DNA of 61,853 nt from DASQEH01 sp038237745 (GCA_038237745.1 JBBRYJ010000016.1:1-61853); one strand, 5' to 3'. Numbered from the stretch's first letter, positions 44,693 through 55,164 are shown. Translations and numbers: made by a program. Notes: a model not told the origin generated them from the letters alone.

Positions 44693-45925
44693 ATGCCGGA
44701 CGTCTCCTTCGCCAACCTGTTCGTCGTGTGCCTCGTCGGGGCGGCAGCACCCCTCGCCCTCGGGTTCGCCCCGAGGTTGCGGCTGCCAGCCGTCGTGCTC
44801 GAGATCGTCGCCGGGATCGTGCTCGGCCCGTCGGGGCTCGGCTGGGTCGAGGTCGACCTACCGATCCAGATTCTCTCGCTCATCGGCCTGGCGTTCCTCC
44901 TGTTCCTCTCCGGTCTTGAGATCGACGCCAGTCGCCTGCGGGGTCGGGTGCTACGGGTCGCCCTGCTGGGTTACGGCGTCACCTTGGTGATCGGCGTTCC
45001 CATCGGGCTAGGCCTGGACGCTGCTGGATGGGTAAGCAGCCCACTGTTGCTGGCGGTCGCTCTGTCCGCGACGTCACTGGGTCTGGTGGTCCCGGTCCTC
45101 AAGGACGCCGGCCAGTCCGAGAGTGACGTCGGGCAGACTGCCATCGTCGCGGCTACCATCGCCGACCTTGCCGCGATCGTGCTGCTGTCCGTCCTGTTCT
45201 CCGCTTCCGACGGGAGCCCCGGGAGCCGCCTGATGCTCGTCGGCCTCTTCGTCGCCTTTGTCGCGGCGACCGGATTCGCGCTGTCGCGAACAAGGCGGTC
45301 GATGCGGCTAGGGGACGTGCTGCTCCGCCTGCAGGACTCCACCGCCGAGATCAGAGTCCGTTTCGCGGTCGTCCTCCTTGTCGCCTTCACCGCCCTCGCG
45401 GAGCGCGTTGGGCTGGAGAGCATACTCGGCGCATTCCTCGCAGGAGTGGTCGTCGGTATCCTCGACCGCGACTCGGCGAGCCATCCGCATTTCCGTACCA
45501 AGCTGGCGGCCATAGGCTTCGGCTTCCTCGTGCCGGTCTTCTTCGTGAGCAGCGGCATCCGGCTCGACCTGCGTGGTCTGCTGGACCATCCGTCCGCACT
45601 GCTTCGCGTACCTGTGCTCCTGCTTGCACTGCTTGTCATGCGGGGTCTACCGGCGCTTCTGTATGCGGGGACCCTCGGTCTTCGCGCCGCGCTGGCCACT
45701 GGGCTGCTCCAGGCGACATCCTTGCCATTCATCGTTGCGGCCGCCCAGATCGGTATGGAGCTCGGCCGGATCTCTGCCGTCACGGGGGCAGCGATGATTT
45801 GCGCGGGCTTGTTGTCGGTCCTTGTCTTCCCGGCTTCCGCCCTGGCCCTGCTGCGGGGAGCAGCCCCCGCCGCCGCACCGCCTTCTCGGCCAGGCTCGGA
45901 TCCGCAGACCGCTCCCACGATGTGA
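44693..45925 (+). CDS. CPA2-family cation:proton antiporter
   Basis: A 410-residue membrane protein with about twelve helices, typical of the Na+/H+ exchanger (KefB/GerN) domain without a C-terminal TrkA module. LEIVAGIVLGPSGLGW, LFLSGLEID, and the ion-site region ATSLGLVVPVLKD are present. ATG 44693 follows GAGAGGAC. It converges on the LuxR regulator. Confidence 0.9.
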   Translation: MPDVSFANLFVVCLVGAAAPLALGFAPRLRLPAVVLEIVAGIVLGPSGLGWVEVDLPIQILSLIGLAFLLFLSGLEIDASRLRGRVLRVALLGYGVTLVIGVPIGLGLDAAGWVSSPLLLAVALSATSLGLVVPVLKDAGQSESDVGQTAIVAATIADLAAIVLLSVLFSASDGSPGSRLMLVGLFVAFVAATGFALSRTRRSMRLGDVLLRLQDSTAEIRVRFAVVLLVAFTALAERVGLESILGAFLAGVVVGILDRDSASHPHFRTKLAAIGFGFLVPVFFVSSGIRLDLRGLLDHPSALLRVPVLLLALLVMRGLPALLYAGTLGLRAALATGLLQATSLPFIVAAAQIGMELGRISAVTGAAMICAGLLSVLVFPASALALLRGAAPAAAPPSRPGSDPQTAPTM

Positions 45926-46095
45926 GCCGTGCGCTGAGACACGCGCTGCGGACGTCCAGCGAGGCACCAGATGCCAGGGCGGCCGCGGCGGCTCTCGATC
46001 CGGCACTTGGTGCAACGACCGGTCGGCCGCCCGCGCGTACCGGAGGCGCTGACGAGGCTGAGGTCATGGCACCCCCCACGGCCTGTCGCACGGAG

Positions 46096-49000
46096 TCAGT
46101 CGTCGAGGAGCCCCTGCCGCCGAGCCAGTGCTGCCGCCTCCGTGCGACCGGCGGCACCCAGCTTGGCCAGGATGTTCGACACGTGCACGCTGACGGTCTT
46201 GGCGCTGATGAACAGCTGGCGAGCGATGTCGGCGTTCGTGCGACCCTCGACAACCAGACGGAGAATCTCACGCTCCCGCGGGGTGAGGTCCTTGTCGCGC
46301 GTAGCGGCTCGTGAAGGGCGGCCGGAAGCCGCTGAGCCGAGCGTCCGTAGCTCGCCAAGCAGCGGCTCAGCACGGAGCCGTCGTGCTGTCGCCCGTGCCT
46401 CGTCGACGAGCGGCCGCGCCATTGCGGGGCGCCCGAGCGAGCGCAGCACCGCAGCAAGGCGAGCCTTTGACCGCGCGGTCTCGAACACGTGTCCGAGCTC
46501 TTCGAATGCGCTGACCGCCCGCGTCCAGACTCCGATGAGCTCCTCCTCGGACGGAGATCCCACACCCGTCAGCCAGGCCAGCCGGATGTGCTCGGCGTCG
46601 ACCCGAGCGGCCCAGGCGGCGCCCTCCGGCCCAGTCGCGAAGTTGCGTCGCCGTTGCATGCCCATAGTTTCGGCGGCCGCTTCCTGGAGCGCCTCACCAC
46701 GCCGTGCCAGGTTCGGCCGCTGTGCAGCGGTGGAACGGCTCGCCTGGGTAGCGATCTGCCCGAGGGCGAGAGCGCTCAGGCGCACCCGAGCGCCAAAGGT
46801 CTCGTCCTGCCACAGGCGGCTGACCAGGGCGACGACCTCGTCGTGTACCGCAAGAGCGGCCTCGAACTCACCGGAATCTCCGTAGAGGTCGATGGCCGCG
46901 CTGCCCGCTACGACGGGGATCAAGCCGTCACGGTCCCACCAGGAACGGACGTGGGAGAGCCTTTCGAGGGCGGAACGCCGGCCGCGACCCGCGGCTACCA
47001 TCAGCCCTGCCGCAGTCAGAGCAGCCTCGGCCACTTCGGGCGGCGACTCTCCGGACACGTCTGCGACCTCCGAGGCGGTTTCCCAGTCGCCCGCATGTAG
47101 GCCGTGATACTGGCCAGCACCCGGGCGTCCAGCCCGTACGGCGCCCATGGCCGGCCAGCCGAGGATGCTCGGGCGGCCGCTTGGTCGTAGACCGACTGCG
47201 CCTTGTCTAGCTGACCGAGCTCGTAGTGGGTGTAGCCGAGGTTGTGAAGCCCCCGCAGCTCACCGACCAGATCTACGTCGACTCGGGCCTGCTCGATGAT
47301 GTGGACAAGTGCTCTCTTGGTCGCGTCGGGGTCGGTGCTGCGGTCGTCGAGCCGGCTGAGAGTCGTCGTTGCATCCGCGACGACGGCCGGTAGCCGGAGC
47401 AGTCGGCCGAGGGTGACGGCCTCATGTCCCCAGCGAGCGGCGTCGTCGTCGCGGTGGCGCGCAGCGTTGGCGCGAGCGTGAAGGGTGAGCAGCTTCGCCC
47501 TGAGTGGTGTCGGCGGCTCGGCGAGCACGAGTCCCAGGGCCTCGGTGGTGGTCGCGAGCGGGTCGACATTCGTGTCGCTCACAAGAGCGGCGCTGGCCAG
47601 TGCCACCAGCAGCCCGGCCCGGTCGGCGGGCGGCGAATCGGGAGGCAGCTGAGCGAGCTGGTCGCGGACCAGCTCGACCGACCGGTAGGGGTGACCGGCG
47701 GCCGTGACTGCCTCGCTGGCTCGCGTGGTCAGGTCGACGATGTCGACCGAGTCGTGGCGCACGCCGGTGCGCTCGTCGGCAACGAGCTCGAGAGCAACCT
47801 GGTAGTGCTGAGCTGCCTCATCAGGGCCGCCGACGGCCATCGCCTCTGCGCCGGCCTGGATGCTGGCCTGAACTGCTGTCGGCAGGTCGTGCCCCGCCCG
47901 GGCATGACGGGCCACCTCGGCGGCGGTGCTCTCGACGTCACCGGCTCGCAGTGCGGCCGAGTAGGCCTGATGCAGGCGCACCCTCTCTCCTGGAAGCAGG
48001 TCGTCGTAGACGGCCTCGGCGAGCAGGGCATGACGAAACGCGTACCCGTCGATGCCCTGCCGGACCAGGACGTTACGCTCGACGGCTGCCCGCAACGCCC
48101 CGTCGAGGACGTCATCCGCCAGGTCGAGCACGCGCGCGAGAAGGGCATGGGACACCCTGCGCCCCGCGACCGAGATGGCACGGACAGCGAGACTGCTCGC
48201 CTCGTCGAGCTGGTCGAGTCGTACGAGCAGGAGCTCGGCGAGATCATCCGGCAGAGCGCGCCCGCCGAGCTCTGCCGCCCCCACGAGCTCCTCCGCAAAG
48301 AAGGCGTTGCCCTCGGCGCGCGCGACGATCGCCTGGAGGTCGCTCTCGGAGAACGGATGGGGGTGGAGGCTGTGGATCAGAGTCCGGACGTCCGGGTCGC
48401 CGAGCGGCGCAAGCTGTATCCGAGTCACACCGGAGAGCCGCGACCACTCGGCGACGGCGCCGCGAAGGGGGTGCCGGCGGTGGAGGTCGTCGCTGCGGTA
48501 GGACGCCACGAACGACACCGGTTGAAGGAACTGTCGGGAGAAGAGGAAGCTCAGCATCTCGCGCGTCGACTGGTCCGCCCAGTGGACGTCCTCGACAATG
48601 ACGAGTAGGGGGGCGGCCCTCCCAAGTTGCTCCAGCGCCGCGTGGACCGCCTCGATCAGGTCGCCACGCTCGACCCGACGCGCCTGCACCTCGTCGGGGT
48701 CGCCAAGGCGGCGCATCCCCGGCATCAGCCGATGGACGCCTGGATGGGCTCCGGCGACTGACTCGGCCAGAGCAGGGGACTCGGTGGTGAGTCGACCGAA
48801 CATCTCGCTGAAAGGAAGGTAGGGAATGGCGGTGTCGCCGAAGTCGAGGCAGTGTCCGACGAGGACTCGCCAGTCGTTCTCCCGGAACTTCGTCTGAAGC
48901 TCGGCGAGGAGGCGGCTCTTGCCGACGCCGGCGTCTCCCGCGAGGAGGACCGACCCTGGCCCGCCCCCGGTATGCCCGAGACCGAGGAGCCCGCTGAGCT

Positions 49001-49112
49001 GCTCGGCCTCCTGGGCGCGCCCGATCAGGGGGCGAACAGGTGACGTATTGGCTGGCACAGACACCATCATCCCTGCCGCTGCCGACAGGGATGATGGCGT
49101 CTGGAACGGCAT
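46096..49112 (-). pseudogene. Large ATP-binding LuxR regulator (LAL family), split by a frameshift
   Basis: Two overlapping frames together make one LAL protein of about 1005 residues. The N-terminal part (49112 down to about 47098) has Walker A GDAGVGKSRLLAEL near 60, Walker B LLVIVEDVHWAD near 165 and TPR-like repeats. The C-terminal part (about 47096 to 46096) continues the repeats from HAGDWETASEVAD and ends with the LuxR helix-turn-helix LTPREREILRLVVEGRTNADIA. At ASITAY/HAGDW one C appears to be missing near 47097, breaking the frame. Candidate starts are ATG 49112 or the ATG pair at 49070/49067. The fault may be real or an assembly error. Confidence 0.85.
49064..49097. promoter_or_regulatory. 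12-bp perfect inverted repeat over the LAL regulator start
   Basis: CCATCATCCCTG (49064-49075) and CAGGGATGATGG (49086-49097) are exact reverse complements around a ten-base spacer. The element overlaps the possible ATG start pair of the LAL gene. It could be an autoregulatory operator or an RNA hairpin that masks the start. Confidence 0.5.
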
Positions 49113-49145
49113 CGGGCGGCGCAGTACTCGGGTGCCCGCCGATCA

Positions 49146-49340
49146 TCAGTGGGGATGTGCGGCTATGCCGTGCGATGGCCGGCGTGCATCGAGCTGGCGG
49201 GCCTCGCGGGCGGCACGGCGGGCGGCACGAGCCGTGTCCCGTCGGGCGCGGGCTGCCCGGGCATGGGCGAAGTCTCGTGTTATCCGCTCACGCCGGTACG
49301 CGACCTCGGCGAACAGGATCTGCTCTTGCATGGCGTACAT
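49146..49340 (-). CDS. Small Arg/Ala-rich helical protein
   Basis: A 64-residue protein beginning MYAMQEQILFAEVAYRRER, then a long helix rich in Arg and Ala. ATG 49340 has GAGGAG seven bases upstream, which supports a real start; the frame is open further back. No family is recognised. It lies just upstream of the LAL regulator on the same strand. Confidence 0.5.
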   Translation of the reverse strand: MYAMQEQILFAEVAYRRERITRDFAHARAARARRDTARAARRAAREARQLDARRPSHGIAAHPH

Positions 49341-49513
49341 CTGGGACTCCTCGAATCGTTTCGATGTGATGTCCCCAGCCTGCTCAACTAAGGCGCCCCA
49401 CACATCGGGACAAGTCCCAATCTCTCCTAGACGTGGGCAGGAAATGCCTTAGACGCCGTTGAGACCGACGCTCCAGATGGCCAGCGCGCGTCGATTCGAG
49501 CGCCGATCACTGT

Positions 49514-50437
49514 TCAGCACACGTCGTCCAGCAGCGCCAACGCTTGCCTCTGCAGGGATCTTGGCGGCTCGATGATCTCGCGGTGGACCGGAGCTCGCCC
49601 GACCCTCACGTCGGCCGTGAAGATGAACGTCTGCTGGCTGGCCGAGCGCGCGTGCGGGTCACAGCGATCGTTACCGCGTATGAGGACCGGGACAGAACTA
49701 CTCGGAGACCTGGCGCCGACCTGCCCCGCCGGTCGCCTCCCTGGGCGGAGGCCGATGAACTCGAACAGCACGCTTCCGAGCACCGACTCGACGACCACCC
49801 TCTCGCCGGATCCGCCGTCAGCCGGCCGGACCAGGTCGAGCTCGCCTACCAGGCTCAGCCGCCCGTCAACCACCTGGCGGTGGAAAGGCGTGTTGTACGT
49901 CAGCGCAACGGCGTCCACGAAGTCCTGGTGCGCGCAACCCTCGTCATGCAGGTGGTTCAGCAGGCTGACTCCGAGTCTGGCGACCGGAAGGGTGACCTCG
50001 CCCGCGCCCGTGCCGCTCGCGTAGCCAATGACTACCCTTGCGTCATCGGCTGAGATGCCCGCCCGACAGACCGCATCTGCGTGGTCCACCGTGAGGTCTG
50101 TCGTCTGACGGGGCACGAAGTCGGTGTCCTTCGGTGTCGCAGGCTGTGGCTCGAACGCCTCCGTTAGCAGCTGCACACTGTCGACATGGAGCGTCGTCCT
50201 TGAGTCTGTCGTCACCTCCAGACCGATCCGTCTCGTCCCGACGTCCAGCCGCTGCTGCACCACGGTGGCCCTCAGACCGACGTGACCAGATGTCCCACTG
50301 GTCGAGACAGGTGCCGTGGTGACTGTCGTTCGGGAGACGTCCGAGGTGCTGCCCCCGGTACATCCGGTGGCGAAGACGACAGCCGCAACCGGTACGACGA
50401 AGGGGTGCAGTGCCGTCCGCCTCACGCCGACTATCAT
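49514..50437 (-). CDS. Lipoprotein of unknown function
   Basis: A 307-residue exported protein with a signal peptide and lipobox FATGC, followed by a Thr/Ser-rich linker. The body is beta-rich, with two Cys-containing segments (DAVCRAGIS and DEGCAHQDF) that may form a disulfide. No family is recognised. The last residues include RNDRCDPHARSASQQTFIFTAD-type sequence common to small extracellular domains, and a terminal Cys. It sits 35 bp downstream of the DHA2 pump gene on the same strand. Confidence 0.7.
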   Translation of the reverse strand: MIVGVRRTALHPFVVPVAAVVFATGCTGGSTSDVSRTTVTTAPVSTSGTSGHVGLRATVVQQRLDVGTRRIGLEVTTDSRTTLHVDSVQLLTEAFEPQPATPKDTDFVPRQTTDLTVDHADAVCRAGISADDARVVIGYASGTGAGEVTLPVARLGVSLLNHLHDEGCAHQDFVDAVALTYNTPFHRQVVDGRLSLVGELDLVRPADGGSGERVVVESVLGSVLFEFIGLRPGRRPAGQVGARSPSSSVPVLIRGNDRCDPHARSASQQTFIFTADVRVGRAPVHREIIEPPRSLQRQALALLDDVC

Positions 50438-50472
50438 CCACGCTCCCGTCCGCAGGACATACGGCAGCCGGG

Positions 50473-52008
50473 TCAGCCGGCCATCCCAGGGGCGGCGGGC
50501 AGCTCCTCCTTCTTCGCCGTGATGAAGAAGGTCCCGACCAGCAGGGCAGCGAACAGCAGCATGGCGCCCCAGAAGAACGCGACATGGTAGCCATGCACGA
50601 ACGCGAGTCTGGTGACGCTTGCGGTGTCTGCGGGGTTTGTGAGGTTGTCTGCGACGTAGCCTGTCACCGCACCGGCGTAAAGCGTGTTGAGCAGGGCCAG
50701 GCCGAGTGAGCCACCCACCTGCTGTGCCGTGTTCAGCACGGCGCTGGCGACACCCGCGTCGTGCTCCCCGACCCCCAGTAGAGCGGTGCTGGATGCAGGG
50801 ATGAAGACTGCCGCAAGACCGACGCTCATGAGTAGGAGGGGAGGAAGCACGTGCGACCAGTATGCGGTGTCCGGGGTTATCCGGGTGAGCAGCAGCATGC
50901 CAACGACGGCCATGGCCAGACCTGGCACGATCAACGGCTTCGGGCCGATCCGTGGAAGGAACTGAGCCACGGCTCCCGCTGCGACGATGATGCCGGCGCT
51001 GAAGGGAAGGATCGCGAAACCTGACTTCAACGGGCTATAGCCCAAGGTGATCTGGAAGTAGTAGGTGAGGAACAAGAACATGGCGAACAGCCCGGCGCCC
51101 ACCAGCAGGAAGAGCAGGTAGGAGCCGCCCCTGTTGCGGTCCATGATTATTCGAAGCGGAAGGAGCGGGTTCTTGGCACGCAGCTCCCAGGCGATGAACG
51201 CGACGAGCAGTACGAGTGCCGCGATGAGGAAGAAAAGCGTCGAGCTGGCCGTCCAGCCGAGCACCTCGGTGCTCTTGCCCGGATCCTTCAGCTTGGCTGC
51301 CTCGGTGAAGCCGTAGACGAGGGAGACGAGTCCGAGCGTGGCCAGCACAGCACCGGGGATGTCGTAGCGGGTGTCACCATGGGCCTTGCTCTCGTGAACG
51401 ATCGGCACGGCTGCGATAGCCGTGGCGAGCGCGATGGGCACGTTGACGCCGAGGCACCAGCGCCAGGATGCGTACTCGGTGAGCACGCCTCCGACGATCA
51501 GACCGATGGCCGCGCCGCCCCCGCTGATCGCCCCGAAGACGCCGAAGGCCGCGGCACGCTCCTTCGGCAGGGTGAACATGACGGTGATCAGCGAGAGCGC
51601 TGATGGTGCCAACAAGGCGGCGAAGGCGCCCTGCAGGCCACGAGCCGCGAAGAGGAGACCAGCGGTCGATGCGATACCACCAAGGGCTGACGCCACCGCG
51701 AAGCCGATCAGACCGACGATAAACGTGCGCTTGCGGCCGACAAAGTCGGCGATCCGGCCGCCAAGCAGAAGCAGACCCCCGAAGGCAAGGGTGTAGGCCG
51801 TGACAACCCACTGCCGGTCGGCGTCACTGATGCCGAGATCCGCCTGTGCCGAGGGCAACGCGATGGTCACGATCGACGCGTCGAGGATGATCATCAGCTG
51901 GGCGACGGCAATGACCCCGAGAGCAATCCAGCGTCGGGGATCCAGTGCCGTGGTGGTGTCGGTCGGCTCGGCACGGATGTCTCCGGTCGGCCGGGTGGAG
52001 TCGGACAC
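50473..52008 (-). CDS. DHA2-family (14-helix) MFS drug efflux pump
   Basis: A 511-residue exporter of the EmrB/QacA type. Motifs: LDASIVTIALPSAQADLG in helix 1, WVVTAYTLAFGGLLLLGGRIADFVGRKR across helices 2-3, and GGGAAIGLIVGGVLTEYASWRW (antiporter motif C) in helix 5. GTG 52008 has AAGGAGA upstream; the longer frame is not coding-like. A paralogue of nearly equal length lies at 53543-55075 on the other strand, with regulator remnants between. Confidence 0.9.
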   Translation of the reverse strand: MSDSTRPTGDIRAEPTDTTTALDPRRWIALGVIAVAQLMIILDASIVTIALPSAQADLGISDADRQWVVTAYTLAFGGLLLLGGRIADFVGRKRTFIVGLIGFAVASALGGIASTAGLLFAARGLQGAFAALLAPSALSLITVMFTLPKERAAAFGVFGAISGGGAAIGLIVGGVLTEYASWRWCLGVNVPIALATAIAAVPIVHESKAHGDTRYDIPGAVLATLGLVSLVYGFTEAAKLKDPGKSTEVLGWTASSTLFFLIAALVLLVAFIAWELRAKNPLLPLRIIMDRNRGGSYLLFLLVGAGLFAMFLFLTYYFQITLGYSPLKSGFAILPFSAGIIVAAGAVAQFLPRIGPKPLIVPGLAMAVVGMLLLTRITPDTAYWSHVLPPLLLMSVGLAAVFIPASSTALLGVGEHDAGVASAVLNTAQQVGGSLGLALLNTLYAGAVTGYVADNLTNPADTASVTRLAFVHGYHVAFFWGAMLLFAALLVGTFFITAKKEELPAAPGMAG

Positions 52009-52469
52009 GGTGTCTCCTTGAGATCTTCGGGCCGTGTGCCTCGGGCCGGCAACGGCATAGTTTCGTCGTCTACGACGGGTCGATAGGTGGATCATGGACG
52101 TGCGCGCCGACAAAAGCGCCGGTGCCACCGCAACGGCCCAGGACATCTGCTCCCGTGTGACCGTCGAAGCACGGATGAAACGGTTTCGTACTGCGCAATG
52201 GCAAGACGCTACAAGCACGCTGTATTCCCGGTCCACCGGGCTCTTCTTGCCCCGGCTCGGTGAACGGCCGGTGTCCAGGATCGCCGGCCGCCGGCTACGT
52301 CGGCGCAGGACGGAGGCCAGGCGGCGGGTCGAACCCTGGACGTTGATCTGGGCCGGATGACGCATAAGAGGGCGGATTCAATTAGACGCCCACGAGTAGC
52401 AGGCCCGAGCTCTCGCGGAGGTGTCGACTTCGCGTTCAGGCTTTGCTCCGCGCCCGGGCGCGGACGTGC

Positions 52470-52760
52470 AGGCGCTTGCAGCCCCCCCGGGCGCCTGGTC
52501 AAGGGCATGAGCGTGCGGCCGTCCCGGTGCACGGGCCTGGGGCGCACGCGAGGGTCACCAGTTGGAGGAGCGCCGACCAGCTCGTCGAGGGGCACCTGCT
52601 GGGCTCGGGTGAGCGAGAGCAGGAGCTCAAGCGTCGGCTAGCGTCCGCCGGACTCCAGCCGCGAGAGCGTACTCACGGAGATCCCGGTGGCTTTCGACAG
52701 CTGGGCAGGTGTCGCGCCACGCTCCTGGCGAACCGCTCGAAGCCGCCGCCCACACTGCTC
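52470..52760 (-). pseudogene. XRE/cupin transcriptional regulator remnant with an in-frame stop
   Basis: In one frame the minus strand reads a helix-turn-helix (RLRAVRQERGATPAQLSK, then TGISVSTLSRLESGGR), a TAG stop at 52638-52640, then PTLELLLSLTRAQQVPLDELVGAPPTGDPRV-type sequence and finally LTRRPGGLQA. These are consecutive parts of the XRE-plus-cupin regulator family. The amber codon replaces a residue that is usually Arg, and the cupin domain is lost after GGLQA. No start codon for the N-terminus was identified. Confidence 0.7.
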
Positions 52761-52853
52761 GTGGTGTGGGCCACACCCCGAGCGACGTATATACGACGGT
52801 GCCGCGGCCCGGGTTGGCGGAGACGGGGGTGAGCCGCCGAGGAGGTCGCCGAC

Positions 52854-53189
52854 TCACTCAGTCACGGCTGGACCGCTCGGTGTCTTTTCGTCGTCCGGGC
52901 TGGGTCGGTGCTCGAGGTACTCGACCAGGAGGCGGTCGGGGTGCCGCAAGCGGTACCCGGGATAAGGCGGCGACTCCCATCGCGCTTGCACGATCTCGGC
53001 GCCGTTACCGACGCTCGCTCGTACGGCGTCTTCGAGGTGCGGGGCCAAGACGGTGACAAGCGTCTTCCTGGCCTGATCGATCCGGTCGAGCCTCGGGGAA
53101 CACGCGAGCGAAACTCGAGGAGAGGTCGGCCCAGGAATCCGGTTGCTTCCGGAACGGGCGCGCTGCACCGTGACCGTACCGACGAGCAA
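52854..53189 (-). pseudogene. Unidentified gene remnant, possibly frameshifted
   Basis: The C-terminal part of this frame (LVTVLAPHLEDAVRASVGNGAEIV, then a Pro/Tyr-rich tail ending YLEHRP) looks like real protein, while its first half does not. A neighbouring frame gives a better N-terminal continuation (SSSFARVFPEARPDR). A one-base shift near 53080-53095 would join them. I recognise no family. Confidence 0.25.
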
Positions 53190-53542
53190 GCCCAGGGGCC
53201 AAGCCCCCGCAGCGAGGTGACCCTGGCGTCTGCGATGTCGAGGTCACCTGGGGGAAGCGTCCTAGAAACGTCAACTACACTGGGATGAGAGGCACGGTGT
53301 GCCGAGTGTGGCTGAGGTCGCCTCTGAGGAACCTGCTCGGATACGACAAACCAGCAAGTCCGAGTCGGTGACCAGCCCATCCTCATCCCCGTTGAGCAAC
53401 CGCCGCCGCAAGGCACCGGCGATGCGTGGTCCGCCGTCTCGCCGAGTCACCCACACCGACCCTCCGCACCAGCCGCGCCCTCCGATCTCACCGCCAAATC
53501 CCCGTCAAGGGCAGCGCCCGACAGCAAACGCCAGGAGAATTA

Positions 53543-55075
53543 GTGTCACTCAACGCCCGGTCCGAACCGGAGGCAGCCGCCGAGGGATCAGACCACCGCT
53601 GGCTCATCCTCGTCGTCGTCTCGATCGCCCAGCTGATGGTCGTGCTCGACGCGACGGTCGTCAATATCGCGCTTCCGTCGGCTCAGCTGGATCTCGGATT
53701 CGCCGACGGCCAGCGTCAATGGGTCGTGACCGCGTATGCGCTGGCCTTCGGAAGCCTGCTGCTGCTCGGCGGCCGCATCGGAGACCTCTACGGGCGAAAG
53801 CGAACATTCATAGGCGGTCTGGCAGCTTTCGCAATCGCCTCCGCCATCGGCGGGGCAGCGCCGTCGTTCGGCGTGCTGGTCACCGCGCGCGCTATGCAAG
53901 GCGTTGCCGGCGCGATGCTGGCACCAGCTGCATTGGCCACGCTCGTCACGACGTTTCGTGACCCCCGAGATCGAGGGCGCGCCTTCGGTGTCTTCGGCAC
54001 TGTCGCCGTCGGCGGTGGCGCGGTCGGGCTGATCCTCGGCGGCGCTCTGACCCAGTATCTGTCATGGCGCTGGGCGATGTACGTCAACGTGTTCTTCGCC
54101 GTCGGGGCCGCCGCGGGCGCTCTGATGTACATGGTGCACGAGCGTTCCACGGTCCGGCCACGCATCGATGCGAGCGGCGCGGCGCTGGCCTCAGCGGGAC
54201 TGTTCTGCCTGGTGTTCGGCTTCTCTCACGCCGAGTCGGCGGGCTGGACAGCCCCGCTCACGCTGGTCTCGCTGGCGATGGGCGTCGTCCTGGTGACCGC
54301 GTTCGTCTTCGCAGAGCAGCGGGTGGGCGCGCCACTTCTCCCCCTTCGCGTCGTCGCCGACCGTACTCGCGGGGTGGCCTTCGCCGCCGTCGGGCTGTCG
54401 GGTATCGCGATGTTCGGAGTCTTTCTCTTCCTCACCTACTACCTGCAGACGGTCAAAGGCTTCACCCCCCTGATGTCGGGTCTCGCCTTCCTGCCGATGA
54501 TCGCCTGCGTCATGATCAGCTCGAACACCTCGAACATCGTGACCCTGCCGCGCTTCGGGCCGCGTGTGGTCATCACGATCGGTATGGTGCTCGGCTGCCT
54601 CGCCATGGCCTACCTCAGCCGGCTCACCGTGAGCTCCACGTACGCCGCCGGGGTGCTTCCCGCCCTCATCGTCATGGGCTTCGCCATGGGCATGGTGATG
54701 GCGCCGTCGATGAACACCGCCACAGCCGGTGTGAAACCGCAGGACTCGGGAGTCGCTGCCGCGTTGGTCAGCACCATGCAGCAGGTGGGTGGATCGATCG
54801 GCACCGCCGCTCTCAGCACCGTCGCCGCAACCGTCACGACCAACTACCTGGCCTCATCCCACGCCGGACTGCGGGTCGAGCAGGTCGCGGCAACCCACGG
54901 TTACGCCACCGTCTTCGCGATCAGTTCGGGTGTGTTCGCGGTCGGCGGGGTGATGGGCTCGCTCCTCTTCCCCTCCAAAGCCCGCCTCTCCGCACTACGC
55001 CAGGCGACGGCCGCCGCCGACGCACCGCCGCGTCGCGATGACGTCACCTCCGACGTCGTGGCCGCCGAGGTCTGA
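53543..55075 (+). CDS. DHA2-family (14-helix) MFS drug efflux pump, second copy
   Basis: A 510-residue paralogue of the pump at 50473-52008. Motifs: LDATVVNIALPSAQLDLG, WVVTAYALAFGSLLLLGGRIGDLYGRKR, and GGGAVGLILGGALTQYLSWRW (motif C). The start GTG 53543 follows CAGGAGA; the frame opens earlier at 53426 but that stretch is unlike the family. The two pumps diverge from a region of decayed regulator genes. Substrate specificity cannot be inferred. Confidence 0.9.
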   Translation: MSLNARSEPEAAAEGSDHRWLILVVVSIAQLMVVLDATVVNIALPSAQLDLGFADGQRQWVVTAYALAFGSLLLLGGRIGDLYGRKRTFIGGLAAFAIASAIGGAAPSFGVLVTARAMQGVAGAMLAPAALATLVTTFRDPRDRGRAFGVFGTVAVGGGAVGLILGGALTQYLSWRWAMYVNVFFAVGAAAGALMYMVHERSTVRPRIDASGAALASAGLFCLVFGFSHAESAGWTAPLTLVSLAMGVVLVTAFVFAEQRVGAPLLPLRVVADRTRGVAFAAVGLSGIAMFGVFLFLTYYLQTVKGFTPLMSGLAFLPMIACVMISSNTSNIVTLPRFGPRVVITIGMVLGCLAMAYLSRLTVSSTYAAGVLPALIVMGFAMGMVMAPSMNTATAGVKPQDSGVAAALVSTMQQVGGSIGTAALSTVAATVTTNYLASSHAGLRVEQVAATHGYATVFAISSGVFAVGGVMGSLLFPSKARLSALRQATAAADAPPRRDDVTSDVVAAEV

Positions 55076-55104
55076 AGGGTTTCGGCTCGCGTACCGTCAG
55101 GGCA

Positions 55105-55118
55105 CGACTCCGGAGTCG
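55105..55118. promoter_or_regulatory. 14-bp perfect palindrome upstream of the SDR gene
   Basis: CGACTCCGGAGTCG, fully self-complementary, lies 47 bp before the SDR start and 30 bp after the efflux pump stop. It could be an operator; as a hairpin its loop would be too tight to be a good terminator. Confidence 0.4.
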
Positions 55119-55164
55119 ACGCTCACCGATGTGACCCGTTTGGGCCGTCACCTAACCTGATCCC

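Larger units (their letters stand above)
52009..53542. other. Degenerate region between two DHA2 pumps
   Basis: About 1.5 kb with no intact gene. It holds the XRE/cupin remnant at 52470-52760, a second remnant at 52854-53189, and promoter DNA for both divergent pumps. The pump at 53543 has CAGGAGA before its start. Confidence 0.5.
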
